64,000 nucleotides of DNA from Oxyruncus cristatus (Eukaryota > Chordata > Aves > Passeriformes > Cotingidae), in contig VXAY01002120.1 in the NCBI GenBank assembly GCA_013399855.1, positions 37,197 to 101,196 on the forward strand. Reading direction: 5' to 3'. The position numbers and the translations under genes were made by a program. Position 1 is the stretch's first letter. The number at the start of each line of letters is the position of its first letter. Shown piece after piece: positions 48,501 through 60,668 of the stretch. The notes under the pieces are model-generated. The model made no database searches. It was given only the letters and a program-made list of their open reading frames with translations, and was not told the DNA's origin.

Positions 48501-48606
48501 TGGCAATCTGGTCTAGTTGAAAGTTCCACCGCACCATGGCAGGGGGGTGGAACTAGAAGGTAACTTCCAACCCAAAGCACTTTATATTTCTATGATGCTG
48601 TGATTT
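48501..48606 (+). mobile_element. CR1 LINE 3' tail, sense, short
   Basis: Only the last ~105 bp is present: 'tggcaatctggtctagttgaaagttccacc', 'caccatggcaggggggtggaactagaaggtaacttccaacccaaagcac' and 'tctatgatgctgtgattt'. Strong 5' truncation; terminal octamers slightly mutated. Confidence 0.88.
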
Positions 48607-49995
48607 ATCTGCTCGGGGGACACTATGGCCCCTCCCACTGGCCAGAGTGCACTAAAACGGTAGCTGTTTCCTTTTATCTCATACTTCCTACTTCCAAAAA
48701 TAGCAACCAGCACAATCGGAGATCTTGTTCTAGAGCACTTTGTACTCCTGCTCTTCCTTGAAGACTGAGAATCCTCAGACATGAAGTATGACGGAAATTG
48801 TAAAAACATAGCAGTGTGATCAAATGTAGTAGGCCAGGTTCTCAAGAAATGGAAATTGATAAATTCAGCTGAAATCCTCTAAACTGAGCCAACTTAAATT
48901 AAATAATTTAAGATAAAGAGTCTGGTCCATAGGCCAAATGCACTGTTACTTTTTAGTCACATGTTTGAAGTGGTTGAATGTGGAACTCTGATGAGATGTT
49001 ACGGGTTTTTCAAAGATGTCAATTTCTTTTCATCATTTGTATTCCCTACATTCCCTAAAATTCCCCTCACAATCCCATATTCCCTTTCTATCAAATATCC
49101 TCATGTCTTTTACATTGGCTTCTCTCAAATTTCTCAGGCAGCAACAATGGCTTGTTAAATGCTGTTGGAGGTGCTTTTGAAAAAGCTACCAGAGAAGTAT
49201 GTTGCCTCATGGTTTGGTTGGTGAAAGTACGTACTCCGAAAACTTAGGTTGTTCAGACGTGAATTTGTGGACATAAGACATGTGCAGACCTGAGTGCATC
49301 AACAAGAGCTCTCATGCTGCAGTTATCAACGTTCAGATATGGGATTTCTGGTCGCCTGCACTCCTCTATCTTCACCAGCTGGAGCTGTACTGTACACCAG
49401 ATGACCATGTGTGATGGAGTGTCTTTGCATCACATTCTCCTTACAAAAATACTACTTCTACATTTGCTAAAAAAAGCTCTAGAGAGTTGTTAAATCTGTT
49501 CGGTCTGTTTTCTCCTCAATTTTACCCAGGTACAAGATAAACCCAAGATTCAGGACAACAGTTTGTGAGCCATTAATAAAACACAGAAGGTGACAGACTC
49601 TAACAGGGAATTTTGGTTTATGAAAATCCACAGTGCAAGAATGAAATTTATGCAGTGCATGTCAGAAAGACAGAGGTCAGAAGTCCTCAAGACGCCGTGT
49701 TTAGAGAAATCAAAGTCTCCAGTCCTCCCACGCTGAAACTTGAGATGCCAGGATACCACACAAACCTTAAAATTGTCAGCAGCTGCACATTCAAGACAGT
49801 TTGGTATAGGTCTTTTATGGTTTTACACCTGAAACTCTGACAGTGTGAGTTCATGTGGTGTTAACAGCTCACTAGCACTTGCTAGAACTTGTGGGCATAA
49901 GATCAAGTTGTGGTAATAAAGTCCAAGGGGCTGTTCCCAGGATAAGCATTATTCAAACCCATAGAAATGAACATGAGTTGTCTTCCTGGTAGACA
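48607..49995. other. Unique AT-rich DNA
   Basis: No gene is recognised. Frames at 48582-48845 (minus), 49550-49759 and 49613-49840 have no domain. Confidence 0.55.
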
Positions 49996-50258
49996 GAGTC
50001 ATAAAATCGTATAGGTTGGAAAAGACCTTTAGCATCATTGAGTCCCACCATTAACGCAGCACTGCCTTGTTAACCACTAAACCATGTCCCCAGGTGCCAC
50101 ATCCACATGCCTTTTGAACACTTCCAGAGAGTGATTCCACCACTTCCCTGGATGGTCTATTCCAATGCCTGCCCACACTTTCAGTGAAGAAATTTTTCCT
50201 AATATCTGTAGTAAAACTCTCTTGATGCAACTTGAGGCCATTTCTCATCCTTTCAGCT
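49996..50258 (-). mobile_element. CR1 LINE 3' fragment, antisense
   Basis: Reading plus: 'agagtcataaaatcgtataggttggaaaagacctttagcatcattgagtcccaccattaacgcagcactgcc', 'ccccaggtgccacatccacatgccttttgaacacttccagagagtgattccaccacttccctgg' and 'tgaagaaatttttcctaatatc', then 'caacttgaggccatttctc'. This is antisense CR1 of the same subfamily as the copy at 29103 ('ccattaa...' signature). The 90-codon minus frame 50051-50323 reads the sense strand of the LINE and carries no domain. Confidence 0.92.
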
Positions 50259-51450
50259 TCCAGTGGATTAGACATTACAGGAGCCAGGTCCTGCACATTA
50301 GTGTGGGACATTTTTGGAAACACATATTCATATACTGGTGCAGATTCCTAAGCCTTGTCAATGCATTTAAATATTCCTCCTGCTGATAGCCAGATACAAC
50401 AAAAAAGGAGAAAAAAACATTCATTACAATAAGATTGTAGTAACAAGGCAGTATAGAACACCTCACCCCTTATTCAAATGTCAGCCACTACCACCTGTAT
50501 GAAGAATGTGCTCCAAACTATCTCCTTAGAATCTACTTTAATTACCTAGTAATTTATTATGAAACATAGCAGGCTGTGTTGTGTTCAACAGCTGATTTTT
50601 GCTCTGCAATAATGTGTTTTTATGATAAAGGATCTTCAAGGTGCATAAAGATGGGAAAAAATTGTAAGATAGTTTAGAATATGAATTTAAAAATAGATGA
50701 GTAAACAACACATTTCTCACAGCTTTGTCTTAGTAGTGCATAGACACATTTTTTCCCTTGTCACTTGTAGGCTGACAGCATCTATGCCATATCTTCCTCT
50801 GCAAGTAGCAAGAGGGGAGGTTGGAATTAATATTTGTTTAGGTCTTCTTTTTAATCTAGCTTTATATAGTACACATCCAACAGGAATGCAAAAACTCAAA
50901 TCTATAAAAACTTTGGTTTTCATCTCTTTTCCCAAAGCAAATCCTGTTTCAAACTTGTCGCCACTTAACATCAGGAGATCAGAGTGCTGCTCAGGTCACC
51001 GCTCTTTTTGCCAGCAGCAAAGATAGCCAACTTTAACCAGGGGTAAACCAAGGATCTTTTAGAGGTGGGCTTTGCTCTTGCACTAGAGCAAAGTATCTTA
51101 CACTGATAAGTGTAACATTGCATAGTTGAACGATTTAGCTTTTTTTTTTTTTTTTTGCTAGCATTTTTTACCAAAGGTTGCTCATTTATTGCCTCTCTGT
51201 TGTTTTCTTGTTCTAATCCTTTGGGATAGCAGGGACAGCTGGCTTCCTTCTCAGCCACATTGCTCATGTGCCTGGGTGTGAATGGGCTTCTCTGCCTTCA
51301 TGAAGGCTATCCTAATTTTGCCTTCATGGTGAAAACACAGTTATACAGCTAGCTGTTGGTGCAAAGTGCTTTCTGCTCCTCACTCTGGAAGGTGGCTAAG
51401 TTTCTATACATCAGACTGTTGGGGATTTTACATTTAAAGAATATACCTCC
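50259..51450. other. Unique AT-rich DNA
   Basis: No gene is recognised. A poly-T run lies at about 51140-51156. Frames 50697-51026 and 50971-51267 look like chance; the latter translates the poly-T run as poly-Lys. Confidence 0.55.
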
Positions 51451-51596
51451 TGTGCTGGTTTTGGCTGGGGTAGAGTAATTGTCTTCACAGTGGCTGGTAT
51501 GTGGCTGGGTTTTGGATTTGTGCTGAACACAGGGTTGATAACAGAGTGATGTTTTTGTTATTGCCGAACAGGGCTTGTACAGACACAAGACCTTGC
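51451..51596 (+). mobile_element. ERVL-like LTR fragment (U3 start)
   Basis: It begins precisely with the family start 'tgtgctggttttggctggggtagagtaatt' and continues 'cttcacagtggctggtatgtggctgggttttggatttgtgctgaacacagggttgataacagagtgatgtttttgttattgccgaacagggcttgtacagac', fading at about 51596. It is the clearest 5' LTR terminus (TG) of the three copies. Truncated on the right, without promoter or poly-A region. Confidence 0.88.
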
Positions 51597-54500
51597 CATT
51601 CCTTGCAATAATACAAATAAAGGTCCCACATGATCATTCAAACTAGCTGAGGATACCCTCCTTCCACCCTCAATCCTTAAGTAATTCTGTGCAACTGCTC
51701 ACTTTAACACCCTTGATATGAATGACACTAAAACAATGCTGTATTTCCAGGAAAACTCCCATTAAAGGCAAAATAATTTTTTTATGATTCTCTACTCTCT
51801 TCAACACAAGAATAGTAAAGAGTTCGACACAAACTAATTTATTTTGCTTCCTTTAGTTGCCTCAGCCTGATGAAAATACAGAATACCCCTAAGGACCAGA
51901 AAGAAGAAGCTGAGTGCAACAAAAAAACCCAAAACCCAGTTATACCTCCCAGTTCAAACATATCTACCTCCTATGCGTCCACCCGGCCTACCTCAGCTAC
52001 AGAAATAAGGGCAGTGTATGGCTCCCTGAGTATCTCTGCATCTGTCATCATTTTCAGTTTGACAGGAGACCAAAAAGGTGATTAGTCACTAGTAGATGGC
52101 TGTACAGGAGAGAGAAATCACACAGCCCTGATAAAAGCATGCTGACTGCAGGAAGAACATGATAAAGCAAGATCCAATTGGTGAGAAAACTTTATAAACA
52201 GTCTTAATTGTTAACAAAGCTGTCAGCATTACTTGTGCTATTATATCTGTCTACATCCATCAGCTGGTAGAGAAATAAGGAAACAGAGCAGTGTTAATTC
52301 CTCTGTTTACTGAACTTCTTGTTTGTAGCAGACTGCCTGTACCTCTCTTAGACTGCACACTCCTGGGGATATCCCCACTTAGTTCTGCTTGCACAGCAAT
52401 AAGCATCTTAAAAAAACCTGTAAAAAACCCACAAAAACCCCACCTGTAAAATTCTGTGCCATGTAACCCAAACAATCCCTGAATCCAGCTCCACACCTCA
52501 GTTATCAGGCAAATCTTGTCAGGCTTCAAATGAAGTAGCATAACCTCCCCCTTCAGCTGCCAAAGCACAGAGCTACTACTGAAGCCAGAGCTGTGGTTCC
52601 AAAAGGGGATTTCCCTTTCAGGCCTGTGTATCTTTCCAGACAGTAAGATGATCACAAAAAGCTGCAGAAATGGATGAAAATATAATGCCAAGCCAACAGA
52701 TTAACTTGTTCACAAGCCACTTCCTTCATGCCATGCTAACTCAAGAAGTGAAAAAGAATCCTGCAAATTGGTGCATGTGAAGTGTGTGGTCTCTTAATTG
52801 GCTGCTAAGGTTAGAAGAACTCCGATTTGGAAACAGGTAAGCTATTTTTTACTACAAAGCATCAAGCTTTAGGTAGCTTCAGTGTAGGTTCTGTTTATTT
52901 ACAGTCTATTACAGCAAACTTCCACAAGAAGGGGCCAAAAAGAAGAAAAAAAAACTCAACAAAACAGCAGAGCATCCTGTAAAGCAGCTTTTGTGCCAAC
53001 ACTGACAAACTGCTTAGCATTTTACACTGCTGAGGTTAAGTGCTGGGGCATGTCCGAGCAGACCAAGAAACACGCCAGGGATGCAGGACTCTTACCAGGC
53101 TGCTTTGTTTTTCAGAATTTAGCTACCAGCCAGGGAGTAACAGAGGACAAAATGCTATTTCAGGTGACTGAGCATCCATGAGACACTGAATCTGAACAGA
53201 GAAACTCACTGACTGCACCCAGGGAGAATAATTAAGGTCTGTGGGCATATTCCCCATTGTCCTGACACTTGCAAATTCGTACCAGTGCTGCTACATATGA
53301 TGCAGTCAGAATGATGATTTCTTGTGCCTGCATTTTGCAAACATCCATTAAAACCAAACAAAATGCAGTGGTCATTTAACCCTGCTCCTAGGAATGTCTG
53401 TGTTACACATCTCTCTCAATGCAACCTAGAGTGCAGGATGCAGCTGCAAAGGAGTACACTGATGTATGTCTACATCAACAGCATGCCTCTCTGTCAGATC
53501 TTTTGGTGTATTTTTCTCTCTCTCATCCTGTCAGTTGCATAAATCTATTATCACAATAATTAAAATCAGATCCTTGCTTTGCACTCTCCAGGTAGCATCA
53601 CACAATATTTTGCACATTTTTATCAGCACAGCTCAAGGGCACAGATCAAGTGAGCTACATAAATGCAGCTTGTGGTCAAGCAGTCAGGGCAATACCAGCA
53701 CGAAACTTGTCACTCATTAGAGGAGCAAAATGTAGCCTGATTTTTCCAGCCTTTATTATAAGAAGTAATTGCTGTTCTAGCATTTAATTCAAAGATAGTT
53801 CTTTTTCCTGGCAGCTGATTCCTGGCAGATGGAGACACAAGTTTGCAGTTTAGTGCATTAGTGAATCCTCATTGTGTCAGTTGTGTGGCAATACCAAATG
53901 CAGAGAGCAAAAGTATTATGCATCACTGGGATAGAACCAACGAGTAACTAAACATTCAGAAAACACCTCAGGTACATAATTCTCTTTCAATTTATGTGTG
54001 TTCTTGTTAAAGCTTCTGCTCTAGACTTTCCCTCACTGACCACAGCAAACCTTTCTCACTGCCTTGCCCCCATGTGGTCAGATATTTTACTGTACATTGC
54101 AGAATGTCAGAGCTGTTTGACCTCTCTCTTTCTAACAAGAAGCAGGTCCAGTTATAACTAGGTTTGAAAGTTATTAGCACTCCACCCCTCTTCAGAGCTG
54201 ATTAGACAATTTGTGGACCTGAAGGAACCCTGTTGTATTAGGAAATCAGCCCAAAGTACTCCTTTCACAGTTTGGTGAGGGCTTGATTCCTAGCAGTACA
54301 TTCCAGACTAGGAAAACCGTCCTTCTTTGGCTTAGTAACTTGCTTCCACAAAAAAAGGAGATCTCCAAAAACTTGGCGTGCCTATTAAGGATGCCTGCTG
54401 GCAGCTAGCAGCAATCTCTGCAGGGGTAGGGAAGGGAGTATTCCAGCTTGCTCCACAACTAGATTTGGTCTTGCCTTTGGCATAGCACAAAAGACATAGA

Positions 54501-55359
54501 ACTAAGAACTGTACTTAAAATAAATCTGAGTTTCATGCTTCCATGTGTTACCTAGAGTTCCACAAATTCTTAAAGTAATGCGTTTTTTCTTAAGATTCTT
54601 CTAGTTTAAGTGATTTTAAGTGGGTCATGCAGGAGAGTTGGCAAACATGCAGATAAAAATATTTAAAAATAAGAAAATACTGCTGCTGAACACCTTCCAA
54701 AAGTCAGACAAAGAATAAAAATCTTTGTGTTGTTACTAGGAAATACTCTGATTTACATGAGAGAATAAATTTCAGAGTAGATTTGCGCATGGTTCCTCTT
54801 CCTCTGATTGAACATGGTTACACTGGTCATAGACAAGCAGTAGGAAGCCAGAGTCGGTAACAACCCTGCTGTCTCAGTGAAGCTGCAGTCACTTCCATTA
54901 GGACACACTGGACTTTGAGGAAAACACCTGGTTTCCAAACAGCTGAAAAATATATTTTGGAAAGAGACAGCAGCTCCCTTCACAACTAGCCTTCCTGTTA
55001 GTGGCTGAACAAGTAAGTTTGCTTGGCACTGTGACTAGGGCAGATAATTACCCATTTCTTGTCTCTCTGCTGTTGGTGGTGTCTCTGTGTCAGTTTTACC
55101 TGGTGGGGGCAGCTACAAGTATGTTTCACTTGGACAGTCTGCCCTGTTTTCATCTTTAATAAATTCTATCATCCCTTTGGATGCTCAGTGACTTTTTCAA
55201 AAAACCTCTTTGAGTAACAGAAATTTGATCAGGAAAGTCCTCCCACGCTGGGCAGGGTGTGCTCTTGGCCCACAGTGATTCTCGGGAACAGAAGCACAAG
55301 GAAATACACCTTCAAATCCACATGCTCTTTCCCCTCAAGCCCTGGCAGAGTTGTGGAGT
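51597..55359. other. Unique AT-rich DNA
   Basis: No gene is confidently recognised. A T-rich acceptor-like stretch ending 'cttcctttag' (about 51858) precedes a 71-codon Ser/Thr-rich frame (51870-52085) with 'aag/gtgatt' donor-like sequence near 52078. The minus frame 52260-52691 (143 codons) has no domain. I treat both as chance. Confidence 0.5.
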
Positions 55360-55809
55360 GAAGAGAAAATTGGTGTGGTTCAACCTGGAGAAGTCTCCCA
55401 GGAGACCTTCCTGTAGCCTTTCAGTACTTAAAGGGGGCTTGTAAGAAAGGTGGATACGGACTTTTCAGTAGGGCCTGTAGTGATAGGGCATGAGCCAATG
55501 GTTTCAAACTAAACGAAGGCAGATTCGGACTAGACATAGAGAAGAAATTTTTTATGTCGTGGGTGGTGAAACACTGGCACAGATTGCTCAGAGAAACTGT
55601 GGGTGCCCCGCCCCTAGAAACATTCAAGGTCAAGCTGGAATGGACGGCGCGCAACCTGGTCTGGTGGAAGGTGTTCCTGCTCATGGCGTGGGGGTTTGGA
55701 CTGAGACCTTTAAAGGTCTATTGTTATTATGAATTTAAAGGTCTAATTTTAAATTTAACCTTATTTAAAGGTCCCTTCCAACCCAAAGTATTTATTCTAT
55801 GATTTTATA
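55360..55809 (+). mobile_element. CR1 LINE fragment, sense, with expanded 3' end
   Basis: CR1 landmarks: 'ttggtgtggttcaacctggagaagtctcccaggagacc', 'tgatagggcatgagccaatggtttcaaactaaacgaagg', 'gacatagagaagaaatttttt', 'gtggtgaaacactggcacagattgctcagag', 'catggcgtgggggtttgga' and 'aggtcccttccaacccaaag'. Between the last two blocks the 'tttaaaggtct/c' motif occurs three times (about 55709, 55734, 55765), embedded in about 50 extra AT-rich bases, a local duplication. Two 80-codon frames here are LINE remnants. Confidence 0.93.
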
Positions 55810-56085
55810 AGAAAATTTTCAACACTAATGGCAATCTGCCAAGAGTGGATGATAAAGTCTTTTGGCAGGAGTACATACACCTGGTAAAAAAGACCACCAG
55901 CCACTGACTCCTTCCTCTCTGGCTTAGACTCCTGTTGCACACTGCTGCAAGAAGACAGTCCTTCTACCTACAGGTAAAAGAGAGGACAAACACAGCCTGC
56001 AGCTGTTGTACTGCAACATCATCTTCAAAGTGAGGCAAGAGTCTGGACGTGGGATGAACTGACAGGATGCAGTTCAGCAGGGGTT

Positions 56086-56586
56086 GTGGTGCCAGCTGAG
56101 GAGGGGCTCATCTCTCCCTGTCTCTGCTCCAGCAGCTGCCACAGCAGTAAATCCTCCAGGGATAATGGTGCTGCTGTGGCAGTGTGGCCTCAGGACACTC
56201 ACAACCAGTGTCCTAATAATGAATTTGGGAAGCTACATTACTTATGGTGGGACAAAGAAGCAGACCAATGCGGAAAAGAGAGAAAAGAGGAAATGGAAGC
56301 TCAGAAAGCCATGAATGCCCCAGGAGGGATCTGCACTTGCAGTGCCAGAATGTTTTGTGACCTGGTCCTGAGCAGTTTTTCTGCACCTCGGTGGCTTTTT
56401 GGCTTAACACTGATTTCCGCTATGGTTTTACCTTCACTCACAAGGTTACCATGGAAACTTCTACGTCTGAGAAACTGGGAAGACCCAGCTATAGCCTGGA
56501 GAATACATGAATCAGTAAGCAGGGAAGTAAGTCAGAAACAAGCAAGGGCTTCTGATGTGCACCTTTTTCATCAAAGCAGTACCTGA
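56086..56586 (+). CDS. Orphan 166-codon ORF, unrecognised
   Basis: The longest open frame in the window. It starts MVPAEEGLISPC and has a Ser/Cys-rich first 30 residues, a charged middle (about residues 58-75, Lys/Glu-rich), a short hydrophobic stretch (about 95-118, with LFGLTLISAMVLPS) and a polar C-terminus. I recognise no domain or family. There is no promoter, no good splice context and no second exon. A second plus frame (56084-56314) overlaps it, as expected in GC-rich non-coding DNA. It could be a lineage-specific ORF or part of a long non-coding transcript; chance is more likely. Confidence 0.12.
   Translation: MVPAEEGLISPCLCSSSCHSSKSSRDNGAAVAVWPQDTHNQCPNNEFGKLHYLWWDKEADQCGKERKEEMEAQKAMNAPGGICTCSARMFCDLVLSSFSAPRWLFGLTLISAMVLPSLTRLPWKLLRLRNWEDPAIAWRIHESVSREVSQKQARASDVHLFHQSST
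56445..56458 (+). promoter_or_regulatory. RFX/X-box-like site
   Basis: GTTACCATGGAAAC fits the RFX-family X-box layout: half-site GTTRCC, two-base spacer AT, and right half GGnAAC. It lies inside the orphan frame at 56086-56586. Read by eye; no occupancy evidence. Confidence 0.35.
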
Positions 56587-58060
56587 ACACATCACAGAAG
56601 GCAAGGAAGGTACTGTACCCCAGCAGAAGGTGCAAGTTACAGAAGCAGAGCACAGACTAGTCAATAAGATGTTGAACTAAAATCTAGAGACCATGAGGAA
56701 TACATAATATTCTTGCATGAAAATGTTTCATTATTAATATCATCCTAGAGAATAATCAACACTCAGCTTTCCCCAACTTGTCCCAGACAATACTTTTGTC
56801 TCTCCCAGCCTTGAGACCTCAATCAACTTCCCTCCTTTCCCAGTAGCATAAATGTGTTTTAACCAGTATCTCATAAGGAAATAACTCTTCAGTATCTTAC
56901 TTCTTCCCACACTGTTCTCATCCCTCCTCCTTCCTTCATGAAGTGCAATAAATCACAATTTGATTTGCCGCTTTGACTTAATATGTGCACTTAGGGATGC
57001 ACTGTGTGGTAGTAATTCTTTTTTCCTAAAAGTGAGCCACACACTGCACACAAAGAAGGGGATTCTGCCTCTGTCAGCTGCACAGCTGTCAGATATTAGC
57101 AGCAGCACAGAATAGCGCGTTCCCTACTGGTCCCAGACAAAAGACTGGGGAATGAAGTGTTGCAAAAGTGGACTTAATTCTTTCCCTTTCTCAGCTATTT
57201 ACCACTACATTTAATATGAAAAAAATGTAGGATCCTAGTTTCATAAATATGGCAACATACTCTACATGATCATCTTGACTAAGTCACGGATGCTCCTAAA
57301 ATGACTAAGATGCATAAACAATTAATCTACTTGCTTAGGAATACATCTTCTTCTTCATACCTGACTCTCAGCTGCAGCATCTACGGCAGCCTTTCTGCTG
57401 GCTGGTGGTCACATGCTCACAGTGTCAGCTTTATCGAGGAAATCTTGGAAGCAAAACTGAGGACTGCATTCCTTCTTTCTTGACAACACAAACCAACCTG
57501 CTAAATTAATTGACTCCACTTCTTGGTGACCTTCAGGGGAGCAGCAGTTACAGTATAATGCTCCCAAATTAAAACACGCATTTTTTTGTCAAGGGTAAGC
57601 CACAATACAACCTTACTCTCAGTGATGCCTCAGGAGACCAGAGGTTAAAACCATGCCATTTGCTATTACTCTTCATAAGACAGAGCAGACACAGCCTGTG
57701 CTTAGACAAACAAAGTGATCAAAGGGCCTAGTTACCAAAAGAAATCCTTTGGAAAAGGGACTTTTGATACCTTTGCCTTGGTTCTGTCTGTCAGCATATA
57801 GCAATTTCAGAGCACAGGCTTTTGCCTTTTGCTTTCAGTGTAACAGCATCTGGCAAAACTTACTGTGAAGTTCAGAGTTCTTACTACTTTGCTCACTATT
57901 AACAATTAACAATTCTAAATGACTACTGACAATTGACAATATTTTAAAAAGTGTCAGGAAGAAACACTTCAGAAAATTCAAGTAAATCAACATATGACTA
58001 ATCTTCTAACCCAAGTTACCAAGTCACAGGTTTTACAGGATATTCCAGTAGACAGATGGA

Positions 58061-58102
58061 GATATCTATCTATCTATCTATATATATATAGATATATATA
58101 TA
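58061..58102. repeat. (TATC)n/(TA)n microsatellite
   Basis: About four TATC-type units followed by TA-rich repeats with interspersed GATA. It is a compound simple repeat and is likely polymorphic. Confidence 0.9.
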
Positions 58103-60520
58103 ATGCCTCTATGCTACAGAAAGGACAGTCTGGAGAATTTTGGCAGAGATTGTCATGGAAGAAGTTTTATGTTCATGAGATGCAGAGCTGGAGCACAACT
58201 GGAACCTGGGGATCTTGCGCAGATCCACAGGGAAGCCCTCCTGAAATTGTTAATTTGCGTGCCCTGAGGCATCTTTAATTTGCACGAAACATCAGATCAG
58301 TCTCTGATTATGGCTGGGTGGATAAAAGGCAGGACAGAGCCACTCAGGATGCCCAATATTAGCTTCTAATGATCAAAAAGGTTGCTTGCCAAGTAGCTTG
58401 GAAGGGAGATTGACTAGAAATGGAAAAGAACCACTGCATAAGTAAATTTTTCTCCTTCATTTGTTCTGACAAAGATTATAAATACTGTACAAGTCCAAAT
58501 CCTGCTGAATGTGTAACTAATGCTACAGAGTTGACACCGGTGAAAGGGGTGAATGCAGAGAACAGTAGTAATTCTGCAAGAGTAATGCACTATGTAAAGG
58601 AACACTTAGAGGAGAAAAACTGAGTCCTACAAGAATAGTCACTGTGATCTGGAGCTGCTAATTGCCAGGATTTCCCACAGCTTCCAAGGGATGAGAAATG
58701 TGCTTCAGTTTATTTCAGCTCCTTGACACTTTTTGGTACTTTGATACACTTTTTGATATTTTGTCATCTACATTGGCTTAAACCATTTCAGCTGTAGAAA
58801 TGGTATTTATACGCAGACTTGCTTCACATGTTATTGTCTGCTTATAACAGTATTTGAGTGTCTTAACATTTATTTTAGATTTGTCGGTTTCACTATGTGA
58901 TTGCTTTCATAATGCTTGAAATGGTGCATACCTGCCTATTTTTCAGTTTAGGAGTTTGTCATGACAGATATTCAGTGTTAACACTGTGTTATGACTTGTT
59001 GAAAAGGACCACTTTTCTGCTGGAGTTATCCCCAGAGCTACACTCCAAGGACCAAGTGGGAACCTTTGGACCTGCAAAATAGCGATGGTCCAGGAAAGCT
59101 GAGAGCTCAGTACTGAGGAATAAATGGGAAGATACCGAAGGAGAACAGGGAGAAGACAAAGTGACTTCTTGGTATGTTGTACTGAGAAGAATGTAGCACT
59201 AGACAAAAGTTCTCCTGCCTCCAAAGCAAGAGAATGTAAAAGAATGGGTGTTAAAAGTTCAATAACCTAAAGCTATTGCATTATAAAACTTGAGCACATC
59301 CACCACAATGTTGGTTTTGGTTTTGTTTTAGCATTTAAACTTTTGCATCTGAAAGCTGCCTCCTATTCCTCCTGATCAAAAATCAGTAAGAGTGTTAAAA
59401 GACATCTCAGCAGTCTGATGATTGAAACTTCACTGAGTATAAGGGAGATTTTAGGTAGCTAAACACTGCTGTTCATTCTAGAAGGTAGAAGTCACAAATT
59501 TTATTAATGGACTTTGACTATCAGAACAAAATATCTAATGAGATTTCACTTCAAACCCTGAGTTAACACCGTGGATTTTATGGAAAGCAATACCTGCTTT
59601 AATTCTTCTCAATAAAACAAGAATTGATTGCTCCCATAGCCAAGCTCTTCTCTGTCTTGTTGGCCTTGTTATCTAAACCCAGGACTGAGCTACAGCGAAG
59701 CAAGTGCCTGGAGCCCACAGCCTTCTAACAGCTGGTAACATCTGCCTTGTCACTTCTGTTTGTTCCAAATTCTGTGAAAGGGGTGAATATGGAAAGACAA
59801 TGTCAACCATAGTGGCTAATGGCCTCCAGCTGCTAAAGCTGGCCCAGCTTTAATACCAGCAGCACCTAATTTTTTAATATGCTTGATTTTGTGGACAAGT
59901 TTAAAGGTCAGAAGGTTACACTAGAGTGAAAGGAAGAAACCGCATGCCACAGGAGGAAAGGTGTGAGCCATGTTTGCAGGGTTGGGGGTCAGAGTTTTTC
60001 TGAGAGAATTCCTAAAAACATGGCACATTGTGTCTTCAAGGATTCCATAAAAAGTCTACTTTCTTTTGTAGCCAGCATTGTGGAGATTAGGAGGACTCAT
60101 ATGTATGCAATTCAAAATTGTAAAGCGAAAGAACATTTATTATCAAAAAATCAGTATGTTTTAGAATAGTTTTTAGAGGAATCACTTTTCCATTAAATCC
60201 TATTGGAATATTACTTCCCACAGGGTTTCCCTGTAAAAATAAATCTTAAAAAAATAAAAATAAATAAATAGAAATAAACCTGGGCAGATGTGAAGCCATT
60301 TAAGTTCTAACTTCAACCATTTTAGCTGCTCCCTTTTCTTCCACAGGTACAACTGAATGACAACATTGTCCCAGTTGATACTACATCAAGATTTATCTTT
60401 TCTCTGTTTTCTAAATGGATTTTCACACTCCCTCTCTAGTGTGCCTGGCTGGACATTGAAAAAAACGAAAAGATCCTAAGTCTCAAATCCTAAATCCTAA
60501 ATCCTTAAATAGCTTCAATT

Positions 60521-60668
60521 GGGGCCCTCAGCAACCTAATCTAGTGGGTGGCATCCCTGCCATGGCAGGGCAGGGGGTGGTGGTTGGAACTAGATGATCT
60601 TTAAACCAAAGGTCATTGAGCCTTCTAACACAAACTGTTCTATGAGTTCCAAACTGTTCTATGAATTC
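60521..60668 (+). mobile_element. CR1 LINE 3' tail with 19-bp tandem duplication
   Basis: The tail reads 'ggggccctcagcaacctaatctagtgggtggcatccctgccatggcagggcagggggtggtggttggaactagatgatcttta'. A decayed 3' end follows in which the 19-mer 'caaactgttctatgagttc' occurs twice (60631-60649, 60650-60668; one difference), a tandem duplication at the LINE terminus. Confidence 0.88.

Larger units (their letters stand above)
55810..60520. other. Unique DNA with an orphan 166-codon frame
   Basis: No recognised transposon. The stretch at 55980-56600 is GC-richer and holds the longest open frame of the window together with an RFX-like site (56445-56458). A TATC/TA microsatellite lies at 58061-58102. The rest is AT-rich with short frames and no domain. 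Near 60485-60506 there are three copies of AAATCCT. Confidence 0.5.

Noticed and set aside
51870..52085. Ser/Thr-rich 71-codon frame between acceptor-like and donor-like sequences
   Set aside because: Splice-like sequences of this quality are frequent in AT-rich DNA, and no neighbouring exon fits.
52260..52691. 143-codon minus-strand frame
   Set aside because: No domain, no conserved composition and no promoter or splice context; most likely chance.
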